The notes: generated by a model from the sequence alone, not told the origin. A stretch of DNA of 64,000 bases from an uncultured bacterium (GCA_949292185.1 CASEYP010000029.1:1-64000); one strand, 5' to 3'; shown: positions 1 to 9,794, counted from the first letter of the stretch. A program made the numbers and translations.

Positions 1-4
1 AAGT

Positions 5-2173
5 TTATTGATTATTTATACTCAATGACGCCTTATTAACAAAATCATCCTTATTATATTTTTTTTGATTTTTATGCAAAGATATAGTATTTTTCAAATT
101 CAATATAAACTCTTTTCTATACAAAAACCCTAAATGAGAACCATTATCAATTAATACTAATTTATCTTTAGAATACTGCTTTAATTTTTTCAACTGATTT
201 GCATTTGTCAGATAATCGTTTAATGAATGATAAATTTTATAATTATTTGCGCTCTCCAAGAAATCTGCAATATAATGTAAGCTTGTTTCATAAGACAAAT
301 CGTCACACGTATCATTTTTATCTGCTAATAAATACCGTTTTGTATATTCTTGGTAGCCCATATTATTAATCATTTTATATATATCACTACCAGGTTGAAT
401 TTTTGAAGCTTTTTCTATCGTAAAAACTAAATCAGAAAGCTTTTGATGCATTATAAATCCTGTTATAAGCTTTCCCTCCTCCTCATTAAAAGGTAAAATA
501 AAATCATCAATACATATATCTTCCCGAGAATCATAAAGTTTTAAAACTTTCCCCGCGACTTCTGCAACTTTATGTTTAAAAACATCTGATGAATGTTCCC
601 AATCTTGAGACAATTTGTCCACCTGCTTCATTGCATAAATCAATTCTATAGGAGGACAAATTGAAATATAATTAGTACGCCCTAATGTATTATTATTAAA
701 CTCCTTATCTGCAACAAACAAAGCTATCAAAGCTCCAAAAGAAGTTCCAATAATAGTTTTATCCCCTAAAACACATTCATTTTTATCCTGAATATAATCT
801 AAAACCTTCAACGTAACAATTCTGACAGCTTCAGCATCAACAGAAGGTAATCCAGGTCTATAAAATTCAGGCATACTTCGAACAAATTCCCATTGGAAAT
901 GACTACCCAAAATTACAACAGAATACCCTTCATCAAAAAACAATTTTGCTAATGATACAGAATGACTTGAATTTATCCCCTCACCAATTGACGGATAAAT
1001 TATCACAACAGGAGCTGATTTATCTTTTTGCAAAAGATATCGAAAATTATAATCTTCTCGTCCCTGTACAACATTTACCGATGAAGTTTTTATCTTATTT
1101 GAAAAACTTCTATTCCAAATAGATAATTCATTCCAAATAGATTTATCAATCCCTTGAGATTGAAACAATGCAGTTCTCATAGAATCTACAACAGGACTTT
1201 GTGGATGATAATTAGGAAGAGTCATATCAGTTTCCAACCTAAAATCTTCTCCGTAATTTTCAAGCATATCATCAATATTTGTACCGCCTTTTAATAAACC
1301 CGGCATAACAATTACTGATGAAACTTCCTTTTTCGCAACATTATCATCTGCTTTTTCAATATTCTTTTTAACCTCAACAACCGGAGCCTTTTTGACAGTT
1401 TTTGGAGCAATTATCTCAGAACTTTTCGGAGGAACTATCAATGAAGATATATCAACTCTATCAAGATTTAAAACTTTCATATATCGTTCAATCCCGTAAG
1501 CTTTTTTAGCAATTTCATAAGGATCTGCATAATTAGATTCCACCATTTTTATTAAAGATTGATAGTAAGAGGTTTTATTAATTGTTAACCCTGCTTTTAC
1601 AAAAGCTAACACTGGTGTTGCAATATAAGAACCAGGATTCAGTGCCATATCAAGAATTTTGCCTAAAATTCCCCGAAAAGTTATAGAAGATATAATAGGC
1701 AAAACCATATAAGGTCCGGAGTTCAAATTATAAGATGCAAGAGCTTGTTCCATATCCTCTTTAACCGGCTCAATATCAAAAAGAGACTTTGCCGGATCAA
1801 ACATTCCGCCAAGTCCAATTATAGTATTTGTAAAAAATCTGATAGTTTCAGTTTTAGAAGCCTCAAAATCTCTTTGCAACAAACTGCTAACTAACCTTAT
1901 AGGATACTCAATATTATTTGTCATTGACTGAATTCTATCCATCCCAAACTCCGGCATTATAGATGACCACAAAATGTGTATAGGTCTTATTGCATACTTG
2001 TTAAGCTTCAAATTAAAATCAAAAATTTTTCTATTAAAATCTTCCCATTTATCCTCCCCATTAAAAATATAAGAATAATCAGGATATATTGATTCATCAT
2101 CAGCCAAAACAGCAAAGTTTTGGAAAAACAAACACAAAAAAATTCCAAAGATTATTACAATCTTTTTAACCAT
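5..2173 (-). CDS. MlaA-family lipid-transport protein fused to an alpha/beta-hydrolase
   Basis: About 722 residues. A signal peptide (MVKKIVIIFGIFLCL, Ala-rich end near residue 24) precedes a MlaA/VacJ domain (roughly residues 40-245). That domain carries the family pattern EDFNRKIFDFN, the FFTNTIIGLGGMFDPA segment and the GPYMVLP segment. A Lys/Val/Glu-rich linker (about 260-290) leads to an alpha/beta-hydrolase-like half with a nucleophile elbow GTSFG near residue 478 and a late GSHLG that could hold the catalytic His. MlaA removes misplaced phospholipids from the outer leaflet of the outer membrane; ordinary MlaA has no hydrolase. The start at 2173 is chosen because AAAGGA lies 6 bases upstream and the signal peptide then begins at once; an upstream in-frame ATG at 2239 would bury it. 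I see no lipobox Cys. The gene ends at the window edge but is complete. The hydrolase substrate is unknown; PHA-synthase-like or lipase-like are both possible. Confidence 0.8.
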   Translation of the reverse strand: MVKKIVIIFGIFLCLFFQNFAVLADDESIYPDYSYIFNGEDKWEDFNRKIFDFNLKLNKYAIRPIHILWSSIMPEFGMDRIQSMTNNIEYPIRLVSSLLQRDFEASKTETIRFFTNTIIGLGGMFDPAKSLFDIEPVKEDMEQALASYNLNSGPYMVLPIISSITFRGILGKILDMALNPGSYIATPVLAFVKAGLTINKTSYYQSLIKMVESNYADPYEIAKKAYGIERYMKVLNLDRVDISSLIVPPKSSEIIAPKTVKKAPVVEVKKNIEKADDNVAKKEVSSVIVMPGLLKGGTNIDDMLENYGEDFRLETDMTLPNYHPQSPVVDSMRTALFQSQGIDKSIWNELSIWNRSFSNKIKTSSVNVVQGREDYNFRYLLQKDKSAPVVIIYPSIGEGINSSHSVSLAKLFFDEGYSVVILGSHFQWEFVRSMPEFYRPGLPSVDAEAVRIVTLKVLDYIQDKNECVLGDKTIIGTSFGALIALFVADKEFNNNTLGRTNYISICPPIELIYAMKQVDKLSQDWEHSSDVFKHKVAEVAGKVLKLYDSREDICIDDFILPFNEEEGKLITGFIMHQKLSDLVFTIEKASKIQPGSDIYKMINNMGYQEYTKRYLLADKNDTCDDLSYETSLHYIADFLESANNYKIYHSLNDYLTNANQLKKLKQYSKDKLVLIDNGSHLGFLYRKEFILNLKNTISLHKNQKKYNKDDFVNKASLSINNQ

Positions 2174-2336
2174 TACAAATCCTTTAATTTTAATATCTTC
2201 AAATATTTTAGGATTAAAAGAAGAATTGACATTATACAATCGAATATAACAAGATATTAGTTATAAAAATGTAAAGAATTTTATAATAAACCGCAAAAAA
2301 AAATATGTTATAACTTAATAAGATAGGGAAAAAACA

Positions 2337-2990
2337 ATGCAAATAAATAAAGTAAATTCAGCAAATACATTCACATCAAGAAACAACCCAATTCCAACAG
2401 AAACCTTTGTGTCTGCAATTGGGAAAATCACTATGGGTGAAGCCACAAAAGATGATATTACCCCTGTTGCAAAACTTATCAGACAAAGAGAAATGATAAG
2501 TTTCAAACTAAGAAACTTTTATGGAGAAAATGCAGCTGAAGCAAAAGAATATTACAAACAAATAAACAAAAACCAATGGCTTAAAGATATAAAAAAATAC
2601 TTAACTGACCTGTTGAAAAAACCTGATGGAAATTCATCTGTATTAGTTGCCAAAAACGAAGATGGAAAAGTAATTGGTTATGCAACAATGGAAAGCTTTG
2701 ACAAGGTTAAAGAAAATGTTGGAATTATAGAAAATATACATTTGGATTTTAAATATACAAAAAGCAATCTTGGATATTATCTGCTACAAAAAATATTACA
2801 AACAGGCAACGGACAATTTAACGACATTTTATGCAGAGCGCCATATATAGGCGGTCATGAAATATACTACAATTTCGGGTTCAAAACTTTACCTGCAAAT
2901 TGTAATGCCGCAAAAATCTTAAACACCCTAAATGCAGATGAAAATGAATATCAAGGTTGGATGAGCAAAAAATTAAATTACTTTTTATAA
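2337..2990 (+). CDS. GNAT-like acetyltransferase with N-terminal tag-like leader
   Basis: 217 residues. The segment VLVAKNEDGKVIGYATMES (about 100-118), followed by IENIHLDFKYTKSNLGYYLL and the late YYNFGFKTL, fits the beta4-alpha3 and C-terminal strands of a GNAT fold. The acetyl-CoA P-loop (normally Q/RxxGxG/A) appears as KSNLGYYLLQ and is weak. The start MQINKVNS followed by a TFTSR near residue 12 resembles the leader seen in several unrelated proteins of this window. The gene overlaps its convergent neighbour by 6 bases at the stop codons. Function beyond a likely N-acetyltransferase fold is unknown. Confidence 0.6.
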   Translation: MQINKVNSANTFTSRNNPIPTETFVSAIGKITMGEATKDDITPVAKLIRQREMISFKLRNFYGENAAEAKEYYKQINKNQWLKDIKKYLTDLLKKPDGNSSVLVAKNEDGKVIGYATMESFDKVKENVGIIENIHLDFKYTKSNLGYYLLQKILQTGNGQFNDILCRAPYIGGHEIYYNFGFKTLPANCNAAKILNTLNADENEYQGWMSKKLNYFL

Positions 2991-3707
2991 TCTGACTTCT
3001 CGTTTTAAATAAGCATCCTCAAGACGATATTTAATTTCCTTACCTTTCATATAAGGAACAAAATAAGCCTCAAATCTCATATCTTTTGGTCTATTCTGAG
3101 ATAAAAGATTTTTAATAATTTTTTCTGCATCACTACGATAATTTTTTGCAGCTTCACTAACAGAGTTTTCCGCGGACTTGGTTAGATAGGCATTTGCCCT
3201 CTGTCCTTCAATACCAAAATATTTACTAAGGTTGTCTTTTTTTGTTTTTATAGCACCTCTTGCTTGCCCAATAGGTTTAGCAGCCGCCTCAACCATATCA
3301 CAAGACGGACCTGACAGAATAAATGAAATCATTCTTCCATCTTGTTTACTTGCGGTATAAAAAGATCTTACAAACGGGCGTTTTGCATAATCAGGATCGT
3401 TCAATTGAAAAAATCGTGCCAATCTAATTTTCAATGCTTTTTCATCTGCCGTTTCTGATTTTGAAACTTTTGGAGACTTCCCCTGCCTAATATTTTTTGC
3501 ATCATTAAAAGATTGATTTAACCAGGTAACAATTTTCCTTTGCAAGGTTTTGATAGTTCTATTTGCACTAACCTGAGTGTACTTTCCATCATTACCCTTA
3601 ACAAAATAAACTGCTCTATGAATAGATGTAAAACTAGGTTTTTCATTCATAGAACCTTTCGTTGAAAAATTATTATAATTTTGAAATTGAATATTACTTA
3701 TCAACAT
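2985..3707 (-). CDS. Unknown protein with N-terminal SFTS tag
   Basis: 240 residues. I do not recognise the family. The N-terminus is MLISNIQF, an Asn/Ser-rich stretch, then P-S-F-T-S at residues 24-28. After that comes a charged, probably helical protein with no signal peptide or membrane segment. The middle contains a Lys/Ser-rich stretch (KSPKVSKSETADEK) and FILSGPSCDMVEAAAKP. The start at 3707 is preferred over the longer frame to 3746 because AAAAGGA sits 6 bases upstream. It is convergent with the GNAT-like gene, whose stop overlaps its own. The leader is the bipartite signature discussed in the findings. Confidence 0.65.
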   Translation of the reverse strand: MLISNIQFQNYNNFSTKGSMNEKPSFTSIHRAVYFVKGNDGKYTQVSANRTIKTLQRKIVTWLNQSFNDAKNIRQGKSPKVSKSETADEKALKIRLARFFQLNDPDYAKRPFVRSFYTASKQDGRMISFILSGPSCDMVEAAAKPIGQARGAIKTKKDNLSKYFGIEGQRANAYLTKSAENSVSEAAKNYRSDAEKIIKNLLSQNRPKDMRFEAYFVPYMKGKEIKYRLEDAYLKREVRL

Positions 3708-3890
3708 AAAATATCCTTTTAAATTAACCCCTGAATACATACACATTAAATCAAATAAAAATAATTTTTGCTAACTAAACTAAATAAATAAAATTTGTTG
3801 TTACAGAATTTTACAAAAAGAAAGCAAAAAACTATAAAAAGAAAATAAACTATGCTACATTAAAAATGTGTATATTAGATAGGAGGGTAT

Positions 3891-5036
3891 ATGAAGAAAT
3901 TTTTAAAAACAGTTTTAGCTGTTGCAGTATTTTGCTTAGCAATAGCACCAGCTATGGCATTTCCTGATGTTTCAAATGATTATTGGGCAGCATCTCAGAT
4001 TAATCTATTATCTGAACAAGGTGTAATTGTAGGATATCCAGATGGGACATTCAAACCAGACGCAAACGTAACAAGAGCAGAATTTGCAGCAATGGCAATC
4101 AGAGCACTAGGTCAACAGCATACAAAAATTGCTCAACCAGTGAACTTTGCTGATATTGATGAAAATTACTGGGCATACGAAGATATCCAAAAAGCAGTTT
4201 ACTTTGACCTAATTTCAAATGACAAATCAGGAGATCTATTTAGACCTGAAGATTCAGTATCAAGAGCAGAATCCCTATCCGTTGCAGTAAACGCACTAAC
4301 TACAGAAACAATAAGCCCACAAAAAGCAAAAGAAGTATTAGCAAAACAATATATTGATGCAAACGAAATTCCTGAATGGTTCTTAATTCCAGCAGGTAAA
4401 GCAGAAATTTTAGGAATGGTAGTAGTTGCACCAACAGCACAAAAAGCCTCACTTGAAGCAACAAGACCGGCAACAAGAGCAGAAGTTGCTGCAATCTTAT
4501 TCAAAATGATGGAACAAGCAAAACTTAATCCAAATGCAAAACTCGCAGAAGCTATGAGAAAGAAAACAGGAGAAGGTTTTGTCGTAGATGGCGCAACTGT
4601 ACAAGGTAATGTAGGAACACTTCCAGCCGGAACTGTAGTTCCTGTTAGATTAAATACATATATAAGTTCACAAACCTCTGAAGGCGGAGCTTTATATACA
4701 GCAACAGTTCCTCAAAACTATGTTACAAAAGAAAAATTTATCTTAGTAAGAGAAGGGGCAAATTTAAGCGGACAACTTCTTGATGTAAGACCTGGTAAAT
4801 ACTTTGTACGTAACGGCGTATTGGTACTAAGAAATGCACTAATTACAACAGAAAATGACCAAACTACAGCTTTTAATGCTTTAGGTGAAATCAAAAAAGA
4901 CAGAAATTGGTGGATGAAATTTGTAAGATGGGCATTCAAAGGCGAAAAATTAGAAGTTCCTGCAGAAGGTACAGCTAATTTGAAATTATTACAACCTGTT
5001 CAAGTTGATTTAACAAACGGTTGGATATTTGAATAA
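3891..5036 (+). CDS. S-layer homology (SLH) domain surface protein
   Basis: 381 residues with a clear signal peptide ending in PAMA (residues 1-23). Three SLH repeats follow: FPDVSNDYWAASQI with GYPDGTFKPDANVTRAEF (about 24-75), FADIDENYWAYEDI (about 85-130) and a more divergent third one ending TRAEVAAILFKMM. The SLH block should hold the protein on cell-wall polymer or peptidoglycan. The C-terminal 160 residues are beta-rich (PVRLNTYISSQTSEGG, ANLSGQLLDVRPGK) and are not recognised. A strong AGGAGGG ribosome site lies 5-6 bases before the ATG and a perfect hairpin terminator follows, so it is probably a highly expressed single-gene unit. In cyanobacteria and relatives SLH proteins often sit in the outer membrane as porins, but this one lacks an obvious barrel. 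Confidence 0.9.
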   Translation: MKKFLKTVLAVAVFCLAIAPAMAFPDVSNDYWAASQINLLSEQGVIVGYPDGTFKPDANVTRAEFAAMAIRALGQQHTKIAQPVNFADIDENYWAYEDIQKAVYFDLISNDKSGDLFRPEDSVSRAESLSVAVNALTTETISPQKAKEVLAKQYIDANEIPEWFLIPAGKAEILGMVVVAPTAQKASLEATRPATRAEVAAILFKMMEQAKLNPNAKLAEAMRKKTGEGFVVDGATVQGNVGTLPAGTVVPVRLNTYISSQTSEGGALYTATVPQNYVTKEKFILVREGANLSGQLLDVRPGKYFVRNGVLVLRNALITTENDQTTAFNALGEIKKDRNWWMKFVRWAFKGEKLEVPAEGTANLKLLQPVQVDLTNGWIFE

Positions 5037-5060
5037 AAGAAAATAAAAATAATTAGAGAA

Positions 5061-5090
5061 GGGCAGTTTGAAAAATTTTTCAAACTGCCC
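5061..5090 (+). terminator. Hairpin terminator after the SLH gene
   Basis: A perfect 30-base palindrome with 15-bp arms starting GGGCAGTTTG lies 24 bases after the SLH stop and is followed by TTAAATTT. The T tract is broken, so termination strength is uncertain. Confidence 0.75.
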
Positions 5091-5202
5091 TTAAATTTAC
5101 CCCATACAAATTCATACATAATAAATTATCTAGCATTGAAAAAGAAAAACCTTTTTGATATCATCGAGTTAAGAGTAATAGATATAAACAAAAGAGGTAA
5201 AA

Positions 5203-5952
5203 ATGTCAGGACATTCAAAATGGGCAAATATCAAAAATAAAAAAGCCAAAACAGATTCACAAAAAGCCGTAGTATTCCAAAAATACTCAAGAGAATTAAT
5301 AGTAGCAGCAAGACTGGGCGGACCTGATCCTGCAGGTAACTTCAGACTTAGAACAGCTATAGAAAAAGCAAAAGCTGCCGGACTTCCAAATGATAATATT
5401 AAAAGAGCAATCGATAAAGGAGCAGGCGCAGGTGCAGCTGATAATTACGAAGAATTAACATACGAAGGTTACGCAGCAGGTGGTGTTGCAGTTGTGTTAG
5501 AAGCAATGACTGACAACAGAAACAGAACTGCAGGTGATGTTAGAAGTATTTTTACAAAATTCAACGGAAACTTAGGTGAAACAAATTGCGTAAGCTGGAT
5601 GTTTGATAAAAAAGGTATTATCGAGTTTGATAAATCTGTTGATTTTGAAAAATTGTTTGAAGCTGCAATAAACCTTGATGCAGAAGATGTGACAGAAGAA
5701 GATGAATGTTACAAAGTTCTAACTTCTGTAGAAAACTTCCAAAATGTTGTAGAAGGCTTAGAAGCAGAAGGATTTAAAAACTCAAGTGCTGAATTAACAA
5801 GAATTCCGCAAAACACAATTGAAGTTACAGATCTAAAGACTGCAACATCAGTAATGAGATTAATCGAAAGATTAGAAGAGTTAGATGATGTTCAAAATGT
5901 TTACGCAAACTGCGATATTCCTGATGAAATTGCAGAACAAGTTGAGGTTTAA
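5203..5952 (+). CDS. yebC: YebC/PmpR family protein
   Basis: 249 residues, the usual length of the family. It begins with the family signature SGHSKWANIKNKKAK and continues with the FRLRTAIEKAKAAGLPNDNIKRAI segment; the acidic region DEAEDVTEEDE-type is present near 165. YebC/TACO1 proteins act as translation factors or DNA-binding regulators that help ribosomes through difficult peptides such as polyproline. AGAGG lies 8 bases upstream of the ATG. It heads an operon with a diguanylate cyclase that starts 2 bases after its stop and then tsaE-tsaB. Confidence 0.93.
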   Translation: MSGHSKWANIKNKKAKTDSQKAVVFQKYSRELIVAARLGGPDPAGNFRLRTAIEKAKAAGLPNDNIKRAIDKGAGAGAADNYEELTYEGYAAGGVAVVLEAMTDNRNRTAGDVRSIFTKFNGNLGETNCVSWMFDKKGIIEFDKSVDFEKLFEAAINLDAEDVTEEDECYKVLTSVENFQNVVEGLEAEGFKNSSAELTRIPQNTIEVTDLKTATSVMRLIERLEELDDVQNVYANCDIPDEIAEQVEV

Positions 5953-5954
5953 TT

Positions 5955-7202
5955 TTGCTTGAAAAAATAGAAAAGCTTTCAAAAGTTCTTAATGAAAGTT
6001 ACAGTGAAAAATCGCTGGTTAACTCATTGGGAACTTTTTTTGAAAAAAATTTTAAAACAAAAAACTTTTCTATAATAACCGAAAACAGCGATAAAAACGA
6101 AGAAAACCAAACTGAAGATATTTTTAAATATCCATTACATAAGCATAAAAAAGTCATAGGCTGGCTATGTTTTTCAGAGGAAACTGAAGAATTAAAAGAA
6201 TTTTTAAAATATAGTGCACCTTTTATATCACTAAAAATTCAAAATATAATTCTTAGCGATAAAATGCAAAAGAATATAAATTTTCACGAAATAATGAAAA
6301 ATATAGCAAAAATCATTGAAACACAGTATGAACTTAACTATGTAATACCAATCATTGGTGAAATGCTCGACAAATTTTTTGCGGACTGTTTGATATATCT
6401 ATTTTTGAAAGATGAAAGAACTCAAACAAATATTCTAGCTTGGCCGCACGCCTGTAACGACCAAACTATATTAAAAATAGTATCAAATATTCAAACTCCC
6501 GTTCTAACACCTGATAAAAAAGCAATTGCACTTCCTCTAAAAAGTGAAGGTCGAGAAGTTGGAGTTCTGGTTGCAAAAAGTACAAATGATGAAATCACAT
6601 CAAAAGATACTGACTATTTAATTCAATTATCAGTACAAATAGCAACAACAATTCACAGAGCAAATGTTTATGCTGAAATTCTAAAACACGCAACACTTGA
6701 TGCCCTAACAGGTTTTTATAACAGAAGCCAACTTGAAGAACGTCTAAAACAAGAAGTTTCAAATGCAAAACGTCAAAATTCTCCGCTTTGTGGTATTATG
6801 ACAGATATAGATTTTTTCAAAGGCGTAAACGATACTTATGGGCATGCAGTTGGCGATTTGGTATTAAAAACTATAGCTAAAATTATCAGAGGTCAACTCA
6901 GAGAATATGATATAGCAGGACGTTATGGAGGGGAAGAATTTTCAATACTCTTACCTTTCACGAAAATAGAAGAAGCAAAACACGTTGCAGAACGTCTTAG
7001 AAAAAATATAGAAGAAAAAGAAATTGATATTTCAAAAGTAAATCCTGATAGCGATGTAAAAAAAATAAAAGTAACACTAAGCTTAGGAATTTACGAAATG
7101 ACAAAAAATGATAATGATGAAGATTTGCTAAAAAAAGCAGATAAAGCATTATATCAAGCAAAAAATACAGGTAGAAATAAGGTAGTAGTTCATAATGGAT
7201 GA
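5955..7202 (+). CDS. GAF-like + GGDEF diguanylate cyclase
   Basis: 415 residues, no membrane segment. The first half (about 1-235) holds two weak GAF-like sensor regions. The C-terminal GGDEF domain has the active-site loop G-G-E-E-F at residues 325-329 and DIDFFKGVNDTYGH upstream, so it should make c-di-GMP. An inhibitory I-site RxxD (R316-D319) sits exactly five residues before the active loop, predicting product feedback. The start is TTG two bases after the yebC stop, with the GAGGT at the yebC end as the likely ribosome site. The end overlaps tsaE by 8 bases, so translation is coupled. Confidence 0.9.
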   Translation: MLEKIEKLSKVLNESYSEKSLVNSLGTFFEKNFKTKNFSIITENSDKNEENQTEDIFKYPLHKHKKVIGWLCFSEETEELKEFLKYSAPFISLKIQNIILSDKMQKNINFHEIMKNIAKIIETQYELNYVIPIIGEMLDKFFADCLIYLFLKDERTQTNILAWPHACNDQTILKIVSNIQTPVLTPDKKAIALPLKSEGREVGVLVAKSTNDEITSKDTDYLIQLSVQIATTIHRANVYAEILKHATLDALTGFYNRSQLEERLKQEVSNAKRQNSPLCGIMTDIDFFKGVNDTYGHAVGDLVLKTIAKIIRGQLREYDIAGRYGGEEFSILLPFTKIEEAKHVAERLRKNIEEKEIDISKVNPDSDVKKIKVTLSLGIYEMTKNDNDEDLLKKADKALYQAKNTGRNKVVVHNG

Positions 7203-7671
7203 TAATAAATACGAAGTAATATGTAAAAACTTAGACGATACAAAAAAATTAGCATATAAGTTTGCAAAACTTATAGAAAATGACGGATGCTTCATAAATC
7301 TCTATGGTGAAATTGGAGCCGGAAAAACCGCATTTGTAAAATTAGTAGCCGAAGCAATCGGAATCACAGAAAAAGTTACAAGCCCAAGTTTTGTAATTCT
7401 TAATGAATACCACAGTGCAAAAATTCCGGTTTACCATTTCGACTTATACAGACTGGAAAATGAAGGCGTTAAAACAATTACCGATGAACTGAGAGAATAC
7501 TCTGAAGGTCGACAAATAACATTTGTAGAATGGGCAGAATTTTCTCAAAATGAAATTCCTTTCAACCACATAAAAATAAATGTTACCTACGAAGATAATG
7601 ATTATAGGAAATATTCGTTTGAAGGAATTGGAAAAGATTGTATTGAAATTGTAAAAGGATTAAAAAAGTGA
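7195..7671 (+). CDS. tsaE: tRNA threonylcarbamoyladenosine ATPase TsaE
   Basis: 158 residues, normal for TsaE. The Walker A loop GEIGAGKT is at residues 38-45, the SPSF segment follows, and the FDLYRL and VEWAE motifs are present. TsaE works with TsaB and TsaD to transfer threonylcarbamoyl to A37 of ANN-decoding tRNAs. Its ATG overlaps the cyclase gene by 8 bases and its stop overlaps the tsaB start by 4 bases, consistent with a coupled operon. Confidence 0.95.
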   Translation: MDDNKYEVICKNLDDTKKLAYKFAKLIENDGCFINLYGEIGAGKTAFVKLVAEAIGITEKVTSPSFVILNEYHSAKIPVYHFDLYRLENEGVKTITDELREYSEGRQITFVEWAEFSQNEIPFNHIKINVTYEDNDYRKYSFEGIGKDCIEIVKGLKK

Positions 7672-8300
7672 AAATATTAGTATTTGATACCTGTTTAGAT
7701 AAAATGTACGTAACGTTAGCACAAAATGATAAAATATTATCTTCAAAAGTTGTAACAAACAAAGATAATAAATATCATTCTGCATTTTTAATTTCTACAA
7801 TTAAAGAAATTTTAAAAGAAAATAACCTTACGCCAAAGCAAATAGAAGCCGTAGGAACAAATATAGGACCGGGAAGCTTCACAGGTATAAGAGCCTGCAC
7901 AACAGTTGCAAGAATGATGGCTCAACAACTTGATATTAAAGCTGTTGGAATTTCATCTTTAGAGATTTTATCTCACATAAATAATACAGATAAAAAAACT
8001 ATAGTAGCTCTAGATGCAAGAAAAGATAGCGCATACTTATACCTTGATAATGAAATTAAAGGTGCTGTTAATTTAGATGAAATAAAAAACATCTTATCAG
8101 AAACTAAAGACTACTATTTAATAACAGATGACAAATTACAAAAAGACTTAGGTGGAATTTCATACCAGCAAGGAGAATATCCGCTTGGTGAGATATTGGC
8201 ACACCTAGCTTATAAGAAACTTCAAGAATCAGATACAAAATGGCAAACTCTAAAGCCATTATATATTCAACCGCCTGGAGTTCATATTGCAGGTAAGTAA
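7668..8300 (+). CDS. tsaB: tRNA threonylcarbamoyladenosine subunit TsaB
   Basis: 210 residues, usual length for TsaB. It opens with KILVFDTCLDKMYVTL and has the NIGPGSFTGIRACTTVARMMA signature (about 64-84) of the ASKHA-fold TsaB platform. The start is GTG overlapping the tsaE stop (GTGA), so it is translated by coupling. TsaD is not in the window. Confidence 0.95.
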   Translation: MKILVFDTCLDKMYVTLAQNDKILSSKVVTNKDNKYHSAFLISTIKEILKENNLTPKQIEAVGTNIGPGSFTGIRACTTVARMMAQQLDIKAVGISSLEILSHINNTDKKTIVALDARKDSAYLYLDNEIKGAVNLDEIKNILSETKDYYLITDDKLQKDLGGISYQQGEYPLGEILAHLAYKKLQESDTKWQTLKPLYIQPPGVHIAGK

Positions 8301-8350
8301 AGTTTTGTTAATTTCCTGTCAAAATTTTTATTTTCCTGTATTAAAACATT

Positions 8351-9754
8351 ATGCTTGTTTCAAAAATTCAAAACTTTAATTTTAATTACGGATACAATCC
8401 ACAAAACGATAGACTAAGAAAAACTCAAAGTCTGCAATACGGTATTTCACCCCTAAAATCAGATACTTTTGTAAAAAATACCCAAACTATTGGCAATAAA
8501 GATATATCTTTTAACGGAACCATTTCAAGCATAAATACAACGTTTGAAACAAGATTTACAAAATTATTTTTCAAAAAACTGTTAAGAGAAGGAATACCTG
8601 ATGCATATTCAAATATAACTTTAATTCCAAACAAAGACATTGATGAATTAAAAAATTTAGGAGTCCTAAACAAAAAAAGTTCCCTTGCAATAAAATATCT
8701 AAAGGTCTACAAAAACAATCTTTTTCCTGTGGAAAAAGAAATGTTATCATTATTAGAAACATTATCTAAAAAAAATCCGGATTTAACATTGCAAGAACTT
8801 CTACACTTAAAACTTCAAAGTGCAGAACAATCTCTTATCAACCATCAGAGTAAAGTTCTAAACAAAATCAGTTTAATGAGTAAAACACTACCTCGAAACG
8901 AATTTTTAGAAGTAAGAAAACTTCTACAATATTCTTATAATAAAATCTTTACACCAGATCCACTGCCAGAAGAAAGATTTGGGAGAAAAGAATTTATTGG
9001 AATGTTAAAAAGAATTCCTATAACTGATCAAAAAACAAAACAAAAAATTCTAAACACAGCATACAAATTACCGCAATCAGCAGATTCCGTACACGCATTT
9101 ATTGTAAAATACTCCCAGCCATATAAAGTTGAACATAATGCAAACGGTGAAATAATAAGAATACCAAGAGATTCAGAAGAAATAGGATTAAGACTCTTAA
9201 TGCCATCTGTAGCCACAGATGATCATATTCACCCACAAAAAGCATTTAGAGAAGAAGAACTTGCAAGAAAATTAGGCGATAAATCCGCTGAAAATTTAAG
9301 TAAATTGCGAGTAAGCATTCTAACATCAAAAAAAATGAATGAACTAAAATCAGATACCCCTATAGATGATTTTATAGAAACTCAAGAAATAAATATTCCA
9401 GAACACATACAACATCAGATAAACAAACTTCTAGATATAACTGACAAATGGTATAACCAAGGAAGATATGAAGATGCTAACACTTTAGCTGACTATATTT
9501 TTGTACTACAGAAGGAATTTGAATTACGCTCATCAAAAATAAAAGTCGACCTTGGAAAATTTGAAGAAAAAGTTCCAACAATACAGGAAAAAGCTCAAAT
9601 TGCCAGAGAAAACAGACTACTAAAAAAAGAAACTAAAAATACCAAAAGAATGAGCAATGCAAATAATAATCATAGAGAACATTACGAAGATAAAAACGGT
9701 CATATTTTAGAAAATAGAAAAGTTTTAAAACACTCCTCCAGATTTAATCAATAA
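8351..9754 (+). CDS. Unknown protein with N-terminal SFNG tag
   Basis: 467 residues. Not recognised. It starts MLVSKIQNFNFNYG, runs through about 50 Asn/Gln/Ser-rich residues, and reaches D-I-S-F-N-G-T (S53-G56) just before a mostly alpha-helical body. A segment ATDDHIHPQKAF near 295 has the Asp-His-x-His-Pro look of HNH-type or metal-binding sites, but I cannot complete the motif. The C-terminus is Lys/Arg/Asn-rich and probably disordered. No signal peptide or membrane segment is seen. It stands alone between tsaB and the zinc-ribbon gene, with no clear ribosome site. Confidence 0.65.
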   Translation: MLVSKIQNFNFNYGYNPQNDRLRKTQSLQYGISPLKSDTFVKNTQTIGNKDISFNGTISSINTTFETRFTKLFFKKLLREGIPDAYSNITLIPNKDIDELKNLGVLNKKSSLAIKYLKVYKNNLFPVEKEMLSLLETLSKKNPDLTLQELLHLKLQSAEQSLINHQSKVLNKISLMSKTLPRNEFLEVRKLLQYSYNKIFTPDPLPEERFGRKEFIGMLKRIPITDQKTKQKILNTAYKLPQSADSVHAFIVKYSQPYKVEHNANGEIIRIPRDSEEIGLRLLMPSVATDDHIHPQKAFREEELARKLGDKSAENLSKLRVSILTSKKMNELKSDTPIDDFIETQEINIPEHIQHQINKLLDITDKWYNQGRYEDANTLADYIFVLQKEFELRSSKIKVDLGKFEEKVPTIQEKAQIARENRLLKKETKNTKRMSNANNNHREHYEDKNGHILENRKVLKHSSRFNQ

Positions 9755-9766
9755 AAAATAAGCCCC

Positions 9767-9794
9767 TTGCAAATTCTGAAAAATAGTGTACAAT
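9767..9794 (+). promoter_or_regulatory. Sigma70-type promoter for the zinc-ribbon gene
   Basis: TTGCAA at 9767-9772 and TACAAT at 9789-9794 are separated by 16 bases, about 57 bases before the ATG at 9851. Confidence 0.6.

Noticed and set aside
4199-4504. Open frame of about 100 codons on the minus strand inside the SLH gene
   Set aside because: It lies antisense to a well-supported protein, with no ribosome site and no family resemblance.
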